Positions 50,688-60,195 of a stretch of 64,000 bases of DNA are shown one piece after another (within the stretch, counting starts at the first letter, position 1; each line of letters starts with the position of its first letter). The stretch comes from Chitinophaga sp. XS-30 (GTDB lineage: Bacteria > Bacteroidota > Bacteroidia > Chitinophagales > Chitinophagaceae): contig NZ_CP043006.1 of NCBI RefSeq assembly GCF_008086345.1, forward strand, positions 5,826,032 through 5,890,031, given 5' to 3'. Under the pieces are notes generated by a model that was given only the letters and a program-made list of their open reading frames with translations, made no database searches and was not told the DNA's origin. The translations under genes were made by a program, and so were the position numbers.

Positions 50688-51863
50688 CTATCTTCCTCCG
50701 CCTTCTACATCAAACTGGAAATTAACGCCGAGCAAATGGGTATATGGACTGTTGCCCAGTACATCTATCAGGCCTGTATAACCGATTCCCGCGCTGAACC
50801 CGCTCCATCTTGCGCCTACTGTTGCGCTGAGCGGAATGTTCAGGGATGCGGGGCGGCCGGGGTCCTCCGGATCAAACAACAGGCCGGTGCCGATATCCAC
50901 ATACAACGGGTGCGCCAGGCGGTTAAGGCTGAAGTCCACTGCAGGGCCGAACATAAAGTTGCCATCGCCGGTATTGAACAGCATTTCGAATCCAAGGCGC
51001 GGCGTGACCAGTCCCGCTATATCCGCATCACCAAGCCTTCTGCTCAAACGGAGATCGATGATGAAGTCGGGATCTTCCTGCAAGGTCAGTCCTCCTGTAA
51101 CGCCAAGCTGCGCGACCGGGTTCACCAGTGCGCGGGAAGAAAATCCTTCCGGGTGGTACTGGCATCCCTCGATCTGATTACTGATGAGGTCCGCAAAAGG
51201 CTGGTAATGACGGGGGCGGACGTCATCTCCCGAATGCATGATGGATGTGGTATCGCTATGCCCGAAACCCATCGCGGCCCAGCCGATGTATTCATCGGTG
51301 ATGCCCAGTGTATGGCCGAACTCATGCGCTATCCGCTGCTGTGTTGTGGCCCCCAGGTTCACCGGCGTATCATGCGTGTCCGCAAGCGTCACCGTGCGCA
51401 AAGGCTGGTTTGTAAAACCTGAAGTTGCCGAATGCTCCACATTTACATCATAGCCATGACGGTCATTGCGCGCTTCATTAAAGTTATGCAGGTCAACATT
51501 CACATCCACACCTGCGGCGTGGCAGGGGCAGGAAGGGCTGTCGGGTTTCAGCTTATGCTTGTGCGACCAGACGCCCTCCACCTGGCTTTCCGCGGCGGCC
51601 ATGTATGCCGTTTGCTGCGCTGCGTTCATGGAAGACGGGAACTGGTAAAACCAGTTCTGATCATAATTCAGTGTACAGGCCGCATCATCGAACTGAAAAC
51701 GGCCGGCATGATCATTCCCGCTATGCACAGTCCGCTGCACAACATTCGCCGGAGCCTTGCCGAAGAAAGCTTCGCTTCCTTCATGCACATGCGGGAAGAA
51801 GCTGCCGCTCCTGGGGCGACAGCTGCTTTCCGCGGTTGTGTTTCTATGTACGGCCTGTTCCAT
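50688..51863 (-). CDS. Metzincin-type zinc protease with beta-rich C-terminal region, putative eCIS effector
   Basis: A 391-residue protein. The N-terminus carries FF signatures (SGSFF at 19-23, SEAFFGKAPANVVQR at 30-44) like those of DUF4157 cargo, but no DUF4157 body follows. The protease domain (about 55-225) has the extended zinc motif HEFGHTLGITD at 180-190 (HExxHxxGxxD) and a Met-turn SIMHSG at 207-212, the metzincin pattern. Residues 245-391 are rich in regular amphipathic strands with Gly/aromatic residues (FEMLFNTGDGNFMFGPAVDF, VGARWSGFSAGIGYTG), similar to an outer-membrane-barrel repeat. No signal peptide is present. It lies 5 bases after the VWA gene. An effector cleaving host proteins is the likeliest role (inference). 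Confidence 0.82.
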   Translation of the reverse strand: MEQAVHRNTTAESSCRPRSGSFFPHVHEGSEAFFGKAPANVVQRTVHSGNDHAGRFQFDDAACTLNYDQNWFYQFPSSMNAAQQTAYMAAAESQVEGVWSHKHKLKPDSPSCPCHAAGVDVNVDLHNFNEARNDRHGYDVNVEHSATSGFTNQPLRTVTLADTHDTPVNLGATTQQRIAHEFGHTLGITDEYIGWAAMGFGHSDTTSIMHSGDDVRPRHYQPFADLISNQIEGCQYHPEGFSSRALVNPVAQLGVTGGLTLQEDPDFIIDLRLSRRLGDADIAGLVTPRLGFEMLFNTGDGNFMFGPAVDFSLNRLAHPLYVDIGTGLLFDPEDPGRPASLNIPLSATVGARWSGFSAGIGYTGLIDVLGNSPYTHLLGVNFQFDVEGGGR

Positions 51864-51868
51864 TCAGA

Positions 51869-54142
51869 TCATTTCTTCTTTTTCCTGGCAGCCAGCCAGA
51901 TCAGCAACAGTATCAGCAAGAGGATGAGCCAGATGGTCCATGCCGGCAGGCCGAGAGATTCCAGCCAGGCCTTTATTTTATCGATGAAAGAACCGGACTT
52001 CCCGGCGTCTTCCAGCTTTCCGGTATGCACCTCCTGCCCGGCCAATGTGAGCGTGGTAGATTCGGAAACGCTGCCGGAGAAGGTGATCACGTAGCTGCCA
52101 TCCTGGTTATCCACCACCTTGTCGATCTTGATCGCGGAATTGCTGACCGTGAATGCATCCCCGTAGCCCGGGCCCACCAGGTAGTCCTTGTATTTGGTGA
52201 CCGGTTTGATGGTCATGATCAGTATGCCATTATCGATACTGGTGGTAATGGAGGATTTGGCGGGGTCTACACCGGCAAAGGTGGTATAAAAGCTTTCTTC
52301 ATGAAAACGTTCAATGGTACCGCCAGCGGAATCCACCGCCTTGATGCGGAACAGGAGGTTGTAGGTACCGGATACGGTCAGCCCGTTGAATGTGCCTTCA
52401 TACTTTCCGTTTTCCTTGTGCGTGAGCGGGAATGTATTCTCTGACTTCGTTAGCAACAGATTACGGAAAACGCTGTCGCTGGCCAGCAGCTGATCGAATT
52501 TCTGCTGCCCCGGTGATCCTGCATCCTGTGCATCGGAAAGTTTTGCTACAAAAGGATTGGTGCCGAGCAGGTGGCCGAGGTCTTCTCCCGGCCTGCGTAC
52601 CAGCACATCTACAGTAGCGTTCTTGATCGGATGGCCCAGCCAGTCGAGTTGCATGGTCACGGGATATTGGTCCTGCACTTTGGGAGCAGGGTTGCCCAGC
52701 GTCCTGTTCATATGGAAGTAGTGGTCATCCGCCAGCGAGGTCAGTTTTACCTGGCTGATCTTTACCACGGAATCGGACATGAACACTTCCCATTTCCCTT
52801 CCGGAGTAAGCGGTACGTCCACATCTCCACCGAAAGAATACGTGAGCAGCAAGCTGTTGGTATAATTCCCTGCAAAACTGGGTTTCGCTCTGAAGGTAAC
52901 GTTTGCTCCATTGTATAATACCCTTATCTGATAAAGGGTTTGCACCAGCTGTGGTATCTCGAATTTCCTGTCGTATGTAAATTCCAGCAGCAGTTTTTCC
53001 ACGCGGTTGTTCAGCGGGAATTCCTGCAGCTTCTGCATGCCGCCGCCGGGATTGATCTTCGTGATATTACGGGAGATCAGCTGCGGGCTGGAACCGGCAA
53101 GAATAGATGTCAGCGCGGCATCAAATGCGGCATCCAGGTCATTGCCTGTTTCCGTATGGTTGTATGTGCCGCCGGTATGCCCGGCAAGATTCTGCAGCAT
53201 CTGGTTCGTTGCGCCGGGAGCGTGCAGCCCGATAGTGAACATTTTGATATTGCCTGGTGCACCATTGCCGGGGATGGGTGTGGCGCCGATGTTCTGTCCG
53301 TTGTTGCTGACCATCGGGGTCTGGTTCTGCTGCCCATCTGTGAATACGAGAATGCTGCGGCCTTTGTTGGGATCGGAGAGTTTTGTCTGCGATACTTCAA
53401 TGCCTCTGCCGAGATTGGTGAGCCCGGTGGGATTGTTGGCCAGCAGATCGGTTGTGACCGTGCCGGGCAATGCGGGCGTAACGGTTGTGAGGCCGTTGCA
53501 GCAAGCGGAAGCGGGCACCACATCCGTGTCAAAATACGTAAGGGTCAGCTGATCGGATGGCCGGTTCAGCGCCTGATATTTGTTCACAAAACTGGCCACG
53601 GCATTTTTCAATGCTTCCCAGCGCGTTGTAGCACCGAGCATCGCTCCCATACTTCCGGAGCGATCCAGCACCAATGCTACCTGCAGGTCCCTGCTGATGC
53701 GCACTTCAATTTCACGGTTCCTTGTTTGTGACAGATCCTCGTTTGTAACGATGAGTGTAAAGGAGAAAGTGCCTGTTTCCGTTGGTGTACCGGTAATATT
53801 CACGGTTGCGGCGCTGGAAATGGGGGCGCCGGGGTCCGCGGGCAATTCCACGGTAAGTCCTTTCACGGTAAACCCTCTGGCTGTTTCCACGAAGCCCGGC
53901 ACAGCGAAAGGCTTGGAGGCGTAGTCCCACAAAACTGTAGCTGTGGCGCCCTGCACACCGACCGTTCTGGGGGTGCCAGGCGGAATCAACACACCAAAAG
54001 GCAGGTCAAACGCATAGGGGCCTTCTGCTGCATTGATATTGATCAGGGCCTGCGCCCTGGACAACAGCGGGGAAGAAAGGATGATCAGGAACAATATTGC
54101 CGGCCTGATCTTTTGAAGAAAACATTTGACTTTGATCTTCAT
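51869..54142 (-). CDS. Membrane-anchored VWA-domain protein of the eCIS operon
   Basis: A 757-residue protein with signal peptide (about 1-30, LSSPLLSRAQ), a beta-sandwich domain (about 32-150, resembling cadherin/Ig repeats with FSFTLIVTN), and a VWA domain with MIDAS DRSGS at 160-164 and the TGLTNLG and FTDGQQ segments. Further Ig-like regions follow, and one C-terminal helix (about 735-752, TIWLILLLILLLIWLA) before RKKKK. The bulk should be periplasmic, with the lysines in the cytoplasm. It is not a standard Afp/PVC component. It could anchor particles or cargo, or partner with the AAA+ ATPase, as VWA proteins do with MoxR-type ATPases; both are inference. All MIDAS residues look intact. 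Confidence 0.82.
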   Translation of the reverse strand: MKIKVKCFLQKIRPAILFLIILSSPLLSRAQALININAAEGPYAFDLPFGVLIPPGTPRTVGVQGATATVLWDYASKPFAVPGFVETARGFTVKGLTVELPADPGAPISSAATVNITGTPTETGTFSFTLIVTNEDLSQTRNREIEVRISRDLQVALVLDRSGSMGAMLGATTRWEALKNAVASFVNKYQALNRPSDQLTLTYFDTDVVPASACCNGLTTVTPALPGTVTTDLLANNPTGLTNLGRGIEVSQTKLSDPNKGRSILVFTDGQQNQTPMVSNNGQNIGATPIPGNGAPGNIKMFTIGLHAPGATNQMLQNLAGHTGGTYNHTETGNDLDAAFDAALTSILAGSSPQLISRNITKINPGGGMQKLQEFPLNNRVEKLLLEFTYDRKFEIPQLVQTLYQIRVLYNGANVTFRAKPSFAGNYTNSLLLTYSFGGDVDVPLTPEGKWEVFMSDSVVKISQVKLTSLADDHYFHMNRTLGNPAPKVQDQYPVTMQLDWLGHPIKNATVDVLVRRPGEDLGHLLGTNPFVAKLSDAQDAGSPGQQKFDQLLASDSVFRNLLLTKSENTFPLTHKENGKYEGTFNGLTVSGTYNLLFRIKAVDSAGGTIERFHEESFYTTFAGVDPAKSSITTSIDNGILIMTIKPVTKYKDYLVGPGYGDAFTVSNSAIKIDKVVDNQDGSYVITFSGSVSESTTLTLAGQEVHTGKLEDAGKSGSFIDKIKAWLESLGLPAWTIWLILLLILLLIWLAARKKKK

Positions 54143-54160
54143 GATATTTGTTTTTATTTT

Positions 54161-55768
54161 TTAAATCCATGTAACATGCAGCATTTGTTTCATCCAGGGC
54201 AGCTTCACTACTGCATATCCCCAGGGTAAGCGGGAGAGCAGAACATCCTGTGCCTGCGGTTCCACATGCAACAGGTAGCTATCTCCTGCGGGGAGCAGCT
54301 TTCCCTCCCTTTGCAGAAAACCTTCCTGCAGTCCGCCGGGACTGGTGCTGCGCAAAGCATTCCAATGCCTGATCACGGCTTCCAGCAATTCCCGGCAGGC
54401 CGTCATTTCTTCGTCGGTGAGCGGGGCCTCAGCCGGAACCGGGGTTTCCACATCAATGCCGGTCAGTATCTTCAGAAAAACCAGGCGGTATTCGTGAAGG
54501 CCCGTTTCGCCGAAGGCCAGCCATGACAATAACTGTAATGCCCTGAACGGGCTTTGGGGCGTACACCACTCCTCTCCTTCCCGTAATCCTGTTTCACGAA
54601 AAAGCTCTGCCAGAAAAGGATGCAGCAGCACTAAACCTGCCGCCTGTACGAATATGGCATGTTCCTCCGCAGGTATCTCTCCGGGTTTCTTCCGTTGTAA
54701 AGATTGTTGCGCGATGCCTGCCAGCACCTGCTGTACAAGCGTTTCATCATCTTCCTTTTTTCCCTTCTGCATTTTGCCGCCGATGATATTACCCTGTTTA
54801 TCGACAATGCTTCCGGGATCAGCTGCTTCCGTTGTGCCGGGTGCTGTTTGCTGTTGCAGGTATTCCCTGAGCGAGGCAATATGAGCCGACATTATTGCAT
54901 GATCAATGCACAGGGGCAGCACAACTACCGCCATTTCCCGGCTGAATGCATTCCGGCCGCCGGCCGTTGCTTCCAGCAGTTCCGGCAAACTGATACTGCC
55001 GGCCTTCTCCATCCACATCAGCCAGAAGTGCTGGCGGAACAGGGATTGAAGGCTGGGAAAAGATGCCGTTGCGGGTTGCAGCAAATGGTATTGTTGTCTT
55101 CCTTCCTCTCCCTTCATATCCAGCAGTTGCAGGCAACCGCCTATCCATTCCGCGCTGAAATGATTGCTTAGCCTGATCCTTGCCGCAGCGGAAGTTTGCA
55201 GTATTTCCTTCAGCATCGCCTTTCCCCGTTCCTGCAAGGTCTCCATCCAGGCGAGGCTGAAATGTTCGTCCAGATGCTGCGGATGGCCATGCATTTTGTG
55301 CCACCAGGGGAAATGGCCGCTGGCGAGAAAGCCCAGCAGCACCTGCTGCGTTGCCATTGATGCAGAAAGGTGCTGTACGGAAGGCTTTTTCTTTTGCTGA
55401 TCACCAAAAACATGTTCACTGTTTTTCAATGCCGTTTCAGACAAGGCTTCCGGCAGTTCATTCATGCCATCCGGCATATGCGTTGCCATCAGTTCCCGCA
55501 ATTGTTTTCGCAACGTTTCCATCAACCTGCCGTAGCCTTCGCGTTCAAACTCCCCGGTAGCAAAAACACCGAGGTCTATTTCAAGTTTGTCTATCACGAG
55601 GTGTCTGGCCTGAGGGGACAGTTCATCAAAACAGGCTTCTATACAAGGTTTGATGATATCCTGCAAAAAATGCGCGGCGCGCTTATCCCATTCAAAATTC
55701 ATTTTTGAACTGGCAGCGCTTAATTCAAACACCTGCCGCTGGATGATATGTGTTCCTTTGGTGTGCAT
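54161..55768 (-). CDS. Contractile injection system tape-measure protein
   Basis: A 535-residue protein of the CIS tape-measure family (Afp14-like), which sets the length of the tube and sheath during assembly. The N-terminal block is diagnostic: HIIQRQVFELSAASSKMNFEWDKRAAHFLQD, then PQARHLVIDKLEIDLG (about 51-66). The rest is mainly helical, with conserved Leu/Glu-rich stretches and a C-terminal LPWGYAVVKLPWMKQMLHVTWI ending that recurs in the family. The start is 3 bases after the wedge gene stop. If the usual relation of about 1.5 angstrom per helical residue holds, a moderate particle length is predicted (inference). Confidence 0.88.
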   Translation of the reverse strand: MHTKGTHIIQRQVFELSAASSKMNFEWDKRAAHFLQDIIKPCIEACFDELSPQARHLVIDKLEIDLGVFATGEFEREGYGRLMETLRKQLRELMATHMPDGMNELPEALSETALKNSEHVFGDQQKKKPSVQHLSASMATQQVLLGFLASGHFPWWHKMHGHPQHLDEHFSLAWMETLQERGKAMLKEILQTSAAARIRLSNHFSAEWIGGCLQLLDMKGEEGRQQYHLLQPATASFPSLQSLFRQHFWLMWMEKAGSISLPELLEATAGGRNAFSREMAVVVLPLCIDHAIMSAHIASLREYLQQQTAPGTTEAADPGSIVDKQGNIIGGKMQKGKKEDDETLVQQVLAGIAQQSLQRKKPGEIPAEEHAIFVQAAGLVLLHPFLAELFRETGLREGEEWCTPQSPFRALQLLSWLAFGETGLHEYRLVFLKILTGIDVETPVPAEAPLTDEEMTACRELLEAVIRHWNALRSTSPGGLQEGFLQREGKLLPAGDSYLLHVEPQAQDVLLSRLPWGYAVVKLPWMKQMLHVTWI

Positions 55769-55771
55769 TTA

Positions 55772-58700
55772 TCAGCTTTCAAGTGCTGTATAGATATTGA
55801 CAAGTACCTGGGCGAGCTGGTCGCGCAATGGCGCTATCACTGGTTCCTGCGGTTCATCTGCGAGATAAGCGGACAGCCACGCGCGATACTGTATTTCAAA
55901 GTTGGTAAAGCTGGCATCGGCTGCTGCAACCGGTGTGCCCGGCAAAGCGCTGTCAACCCACAATATCCTTGGCATAATGTGAGCGGGGCAGGCTTTCCGC
56001 ACCTGTTGCTCCGCCAGTTTCCTGAATTCCGGATCTCTCCATCCCTCCGGTTGCACCGGCACACGGGGGCTTGCCGGCACGGAAAAATCCCGGCCGTACC
56101 CTGAAGGGAAAACAAAGCTGATCTGGAAGGAATAAGCATCCGGGGTCTCTGTCATATTCAGCGCTGTACCGCCGGTTGTTACCGGGAATAACAGCAGATG
56201 CTCGATGAGATAAAATCCCTGCATGCTGAACAGGCGGAAGATGTGCTGCAGAATTCGCTGCAACGCTTCCTTCGCCAGCTCCTGCGTGGCATAATCGAGC
56301 GGCGCGCGGGCCAGCACTGTACCATCGGATGCCAGCAGCAGCACCCGGAAGATATTGGCGGCGGGGTTTGTGATCTCGTAATTGCTGATGTCTGTACCGC
56401 GACTGATCACCGTCTGCATACCGGCCTGTGCTGCGGCAATAGCCAGCGGATCTGTAGCGGCCGTATAATCCACCTGACCGGTGAGCAATTCCGCGCCGGT
56501 GAACAGCGGCCTTTCCCACATCCTGAAACGTTTGCGGATGGGTGGATTGGGTGGCTGGTCAAACACTTCGAAATAATCCGCGGTGGCATGTACAACGGTT
56601 CTCCTTTCCTTTATGGCGATACCGAGCATGTGATATAATCTTTCTTCCAGGGGTGTCAATGCAAAGCTGACCCACAGCCCGGTGATGACCAGTATGGTAT
56701 TGTCTCTCCTGGTGGCGGCCAGCGCGGGTGAAGCAAATGTGGCGATGCTCTCGGCAATGGCCTGCGTGTCCGCCGGCGTTCTTTTGATGATCAGCCGCAG
56801 GTCCGGACCGGCGGGAATGGTATCATAATTTCCCGCGATAGTGGCGAGGGAGGAAACTTCAGCGGCCAGCCTGCGGCAGGCCATTACTGACACTTCAGGT
56901 GTCACTCCGCGCAGCAATGCAGTCCCTCCGGCATCGGTGATGGCCCAGGTAAACCCGGCCGGCGTTGCCTGTATCTGCAGCAGCCTGTCCGTCCGCCAGA
57001 GCAGATTGCCGTATGCCTGCGCCCTGTCGCGGTTAAGCGCCGGCAGATCATGCAGGAATGCGGATTTGCGCCTGATCATTTGCCGGGAAGCGGCGTTCCT
57101 TTGTTCTGCCTGCCTTGCAAGCAGCACATCCAGCGGCATTCCCATGCTATCCGGTACGATGGATGCTTTATGGTAGGCCAGTGCGGCAGTGTCATACATG
57201 TCTTCCCCGAAAACGGCCAGCAGGTGATTCAGCAGGCGGTTACGGCGTGCAAGGAACTGTTCGCGGCTTTCGGCAGATTGTGCCAGTGCGGTCACATAGC
57301 CATTATCTGCATCCTGCTGGAAATTCTCCCAGTTACCGGATTGCAGGTTAAAGTGCCGGATCAGTTTTTGGATCTCGGGCAGGTGGTAAAGCGGCTGCGG
57401 AAAAAGCGTTTGTTCCAGGTCCGGATCAGCAGAAAAGAAGGCGTTGATATTGGATAGCTGTCCTGCCAGCCCGGCAGTCAGCTGTTCGAAAAAGAACAGG
57501 TATCCTTTCAATTGCAATGCCAGCGCTTTCCGTTCGGCTGTGGCTGTTTCCGGCAGGCCGGCTTCTCCTACGCCGTAGACCAGCGGCAGATCATTTTGTA
57601 TGGGATAGTAATCCGCTGTGGCAAACTGTTCTCCCGCGGGAAGCGGAATATCTTCAAACATGGTGGTCTCCTCCAGCAGTTCCGCGGCTTTCCTGCCCTG
57701 CACCAGCTCTATTACGCGCTGCAGATCGTATGTTGCTTCCGCTCCGCTGCGGAAGAAGGTAATGCGGGATTTGGTCAGGCTCAGCCTCGGGATATGCCGC
57801 TGGCTTTCCACCAGATGCAGGCAATCCCTGGCGTTGGAAGTGATGGGACGGTTGTCCAGGTAATTGGCCAGGCTCAGGTTACGCACAGCGGTGATATTCC
57901 TTGCGCTCACATCCTCGCGCTGCACGATGTCGGTCCCCCGCTGATCCCTTTGCTGAAGAATGAGGCGCAATATATCCGAGGTGTACAACACATCAGGAAG
58001 GGTAGTCGTACTGAGCGCACCATCCTGCAGAAAACCGGTATCCATTGACGGGCCTTCGAAGATCGCGTCCGGGGCGTGGGTGGACAGCAGGTCGCTAAGA
58101 CTGCTGAGGTGATTTACCGGCGCAATAAACCGGTCGATGGCAAAGAAAATATCGGCCAGCAGATCTTCCAGCAGCACACCGGGATTCACGTCGATGATCG
58201 CGGAGACCGCTACTTCCTGCAGCCGCACGGCCTTATAATCAAAAAAATCTTCACACAGGTTCCGGTAGTCCTTCAGATACCGTCGTACAACGCGCATGGC
58301 ATTATTGGCATCGCGTACCCGGTTATTGAAACGATGTACAAGCGCCAGATCGGTCGGGCTGTTATCGATGATGGAAGTTACCCTGGCACTTAATTCCGGG
58401 AGAATGAACGGGAGGTCCGTCAGCGGATTGTCCATCGGGGTGGTCACCTGGGCCACTACCCACAACAGCCTCACACCGGGAGGGCCAACGGCAGGTTGAT
58501 AGCTTACATTGATGCGGGCGAAGTATGCATCGCTTCCTTCGATCTGGTTCCATTCATTACCGGAGCTCATGTCGAATGTTACACCGGTGAAGGTCACATC
58601 TTCCGCAAAAGGGCCGGCATCCGCATCATCCCAGTATGGAAAAGCGAGATCGATATTGTAGTCCTGCCCTAACGGTAGCGGATGTACGATAATGCTGAAG

Positions 58701-59125
58701 GTATTGCTGTTCAGATCGTTTTCTGCAAATTCCAGCAATATGCTGAGCCTTCCCCGCGGTTCCGTGCTCAAGGGAAAGAGCCATGCATTCTGCACCAGCG
58801 GATGATCGATGAGCACTTTCCTGAAATCCCGCAGGGCAATGGGTGATACGGGCAATATTTCGGCGGCGGTGTATAATTCCTGCTGGTGGCCGGAAATATC
58901 GCTGGCAATGAGGTCCCGCATATCCATTCCGCTGCGGAGGCCCATTTCCGTGATGGCATAGCAAAACGCTTCCAGTAGCGTGATGCCGGGGTCATGGAGG
59001 TTATGGTCCGTCCAGCTTTCTGCAGCCACCGAGCGCAGAAACTGCATTCCCTCTTCACGGAGGAAAGAGAAGTCCTGGCTTTTCATGGCCGGGGGTGTAA
59101 CAATGATCGGGGTTGCGTCGTTCAT
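55772..59125 (-). CDS. Baseplate wedge protein, J-like (Afp12-like)
   Basis: A 1117-residue structural protein of the eCIS baseplate. The N-terminal SWTDHNLHDPGITLLEAFCYAITEMG (about 36-61) is the conserved wedge-protein motif of the phage baseplate-J/gp6 group. The long body alternates helical and beta segments, and the last 150 residues (FRLFSMQGFYLIEHLLLFPV...) also recur in the family. With the second wedge protein at 60196-63489 it would form the hexagonal baseplate arms. In Afp the two wedge genes are adjacent; here the fibre gene separates them. Confidence 0.85.
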   Translation of the reverse strand: MNDATPIIVTPPAMKSQDFSFLREEGMQFLRSVAAESWTDHNLHDPGITLLEAFCYAITEMGLRSGMDMRDLIASDISGHQQELYTAAEILPVSPIALRDFRKVLIDHPLVQNAWLFPLSTEPRGRLSILLEFAENDLNSNTFSIIVHPLPLGQDYNIDLAFPYWDDADAGPFAEDVTFTGVTFDMSSGNEWNQIEGSDAYFARINVSYQPAVGPPGVRLLWVVAQVTTPMDNPLTDLPFILPELSARVTSIIDNSPTDLALVHRFNNRVRDANNAMRVVRRYLKDYRNLCEDFFDYKAVRLQEVAVSAIIDVNPGVLLEDLLADIFFAIDRFIAPVNHLSSLSDLLSTHAPDAIFEGPSMDTGFLQDGALSTTTLPDVLYTSDILRLILQQRDQRGTDIVQREDVSARNITAVRNLSLANYLDNRPITSNARDCLHLVESQRHIPRLSLTKSRITFFRSGAEATYDLQRVIELVQGRKAAELLEETTMFEDIPLPAGEQFATADYYPIQNDLPLVYGVGEAGLPETATAERKALALQLKGYLFFFEQLTAGLAGQLSNINAFFSADPDLEQTLFPQPLYHLPEIQKLIRHFNLQSGNWENFQQDADNGYVTALAQSAESREQFLARRNRLLNHLLAVFGEDMYDTAALAYHKASIVPDSMGMPLDVLLARQAEQRNAASRQMIRRKSAFLHDLPALNRDRAQAYGNLLWRTDRLLQIQATPAGFTWAITDAGGTALLRGVTPEVSVMACRRLAAEVSSLATIAGNYDTIPAGPDLRLIIKRTPADTQAIAESIATFASPALAATRRDNTILVITGLWVSFALTPLEERLYHMLGIAIKERRTVVHATADYFEVFDQPPNPPIRKRFRMWERPLFTGAELLTGQVDYTAATDPLAIAAAQAGMQTVISRGTDISNYEITNPAANIFRVLLLASDGTVLARAPLDYATQELAKEALQRILQHIFRLFSMQGFYLIEHLLLFPVTTGGTALNMTETPDAYSFQISFVFPSGYGRDFSVPASPRVPVQPEGWRDPEFRKLAEQQVRKACPAHIMPRILWVDSALPGTPVAAADASFTNFEIQYRAWLSAYLADEPQEPVIAPLRDQLAQVLVNIYTALES

Positions 59126-59129
59126 GTGC

Positions 59130-60176
59130 TTATTGTTTTTCGTGGGCCGCTTTCAGTTCGGCTTCCAGTTCCTTTACCCGTTGCGCGAGCTCCTGGATGG
59201 CGTTCACCATCACATAGGTCAGGGCGTTGCCGTTGTACATCAGCACATCGTCCTTTCCATTCTTTTCTTCACTTTTGCCGGCGCCGGAAACCATGTAGGG
59301 GAATACTTCCTGCATCTCCTGCCCGATGATCCCTACTTCGTCCTGCTCTGTTTGCGCATTCGGAAGATTGGTATATTTGAAACGCACCGGCCTTACCTGC
59401 ATGAGCTTGTCCAGCCCGTCATCAAATTCCCTGACATCTTTTTTGTAGCGGACATCGGATAATACCGTCCAGACATTCCCGTTCAGCTTTCCGGCATCCC
59501 CGTTCACCTGCAAAATATGATTGGCGGTAGCTCCGGGAAGCAGTGCGTTGTTGCCGATCACCACAGGCCCCGTTGGCGCAACGAACAAACGGGTATTGGT
59601 GCCGCTGAGGGTCAGGTGAATGGACTGGCCACCGGGCGCATTGAGCCTTACTTCTCCCGCAGGGTTCTGGCGTAACGCGAAATTGGCGTTACCCTGACTC
59701 CGGTCTACATGACTGAACTGTGCCGATGTGGCAAAGGCGCCGTTACCATTGGAGATGGCCGCACTCCCGACCCTTACCCGGTCTGCCTCGCTGATGTTAT
59801 TGCCCAGCGGAACTTCCAGCCGGTATAAAGGTGCTGCAGGAAAATTTCCGATTCCCACATTACCGCCGTTGAAGGCCACACTTGGCCCTCCGGCCACCGG
59901 CAGGAATGCGCCGGAGCTGCCGCCCACGTTCGTGAACGTACCGCCGTCAAATACCTGCACATTCCCTCCGCTGAAACGAAGCGTGCCGGGCACACCGGTG
60001 GCAGGATTACCGAGATTCACCCCTCCGGGAATGTTGAGATTGTTGTTCGCATCTACATTGACGGCATCATCTATCTTGGTGACAAATGAATCAACCAGGT
60101 CACCAAAGTCCGCACCCGTTGGACGTTCACCGTCTCCGAACTGTTGTTTTAAATAAGATTTGCTACGTTCTGGCAT
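59130..60176 (-). CDS. Tail fibre with C-terminal S74-type intramolecular chaperone domain (Afp13-like)
   Basis: A 348-residue candidate receptor-binding fibre. The N-terminus SKSYLKQQFGDGERPTGADFGDLVDSFV (about 5-32) recurs in Bacteroidota tail fibres and may attach to the baseplate. The middle is low-complexity beta-helix/fibre sequence (GGVNLGNPATGVPGTLRFSGGNVQVF). The end is a peptidase-S74/chaperone domain: LSDVRYKKDVREFDDGLDKLMQ, VRPVRFKYT, VGIIGQEMQEVFPYMV, and a terminal coiled coil (ELAQRVKELEAELKAA). S74 domains trimerise fibres and usually cut themselves off. It probably determines target binding. It is short compared with the long Afp13-type fibres. Confidence 0.88.
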   Translation of the reverse strand: MPERSKSYLKQQFGDGERPTGADFGDLVDSFVTKIDDAVNVDANNNLNIPGGVNLGNPATGVPGTLRFSGGNVQVFDGGTFTNVGGSSGAFLPVAGGPSVAFNGGNVGIGNFPAAPLYRLEVPLGNNISEADRVRVGSAAISNGNGAFATSAQFSHVDRSQGNANFALRQNPAGEVRLNAPGGQSIHLTLSGTNTRLFVAPTGPVVIGNNALLPGATANHILQVNGDAGKLNGNVWTVLSDVRYKKDVREFDDGLDKLMQVRPVRFKYTNLPNAQTEQDEVGIIGQEMQEVFPYMVSGAGKSEEKNGKDDVLMYNGNALTYVMVNAIQELAQRVKELEAELKAAHEKQ

Positions 60177-60195
60177 GATTGAAAAATTTTAGCAA

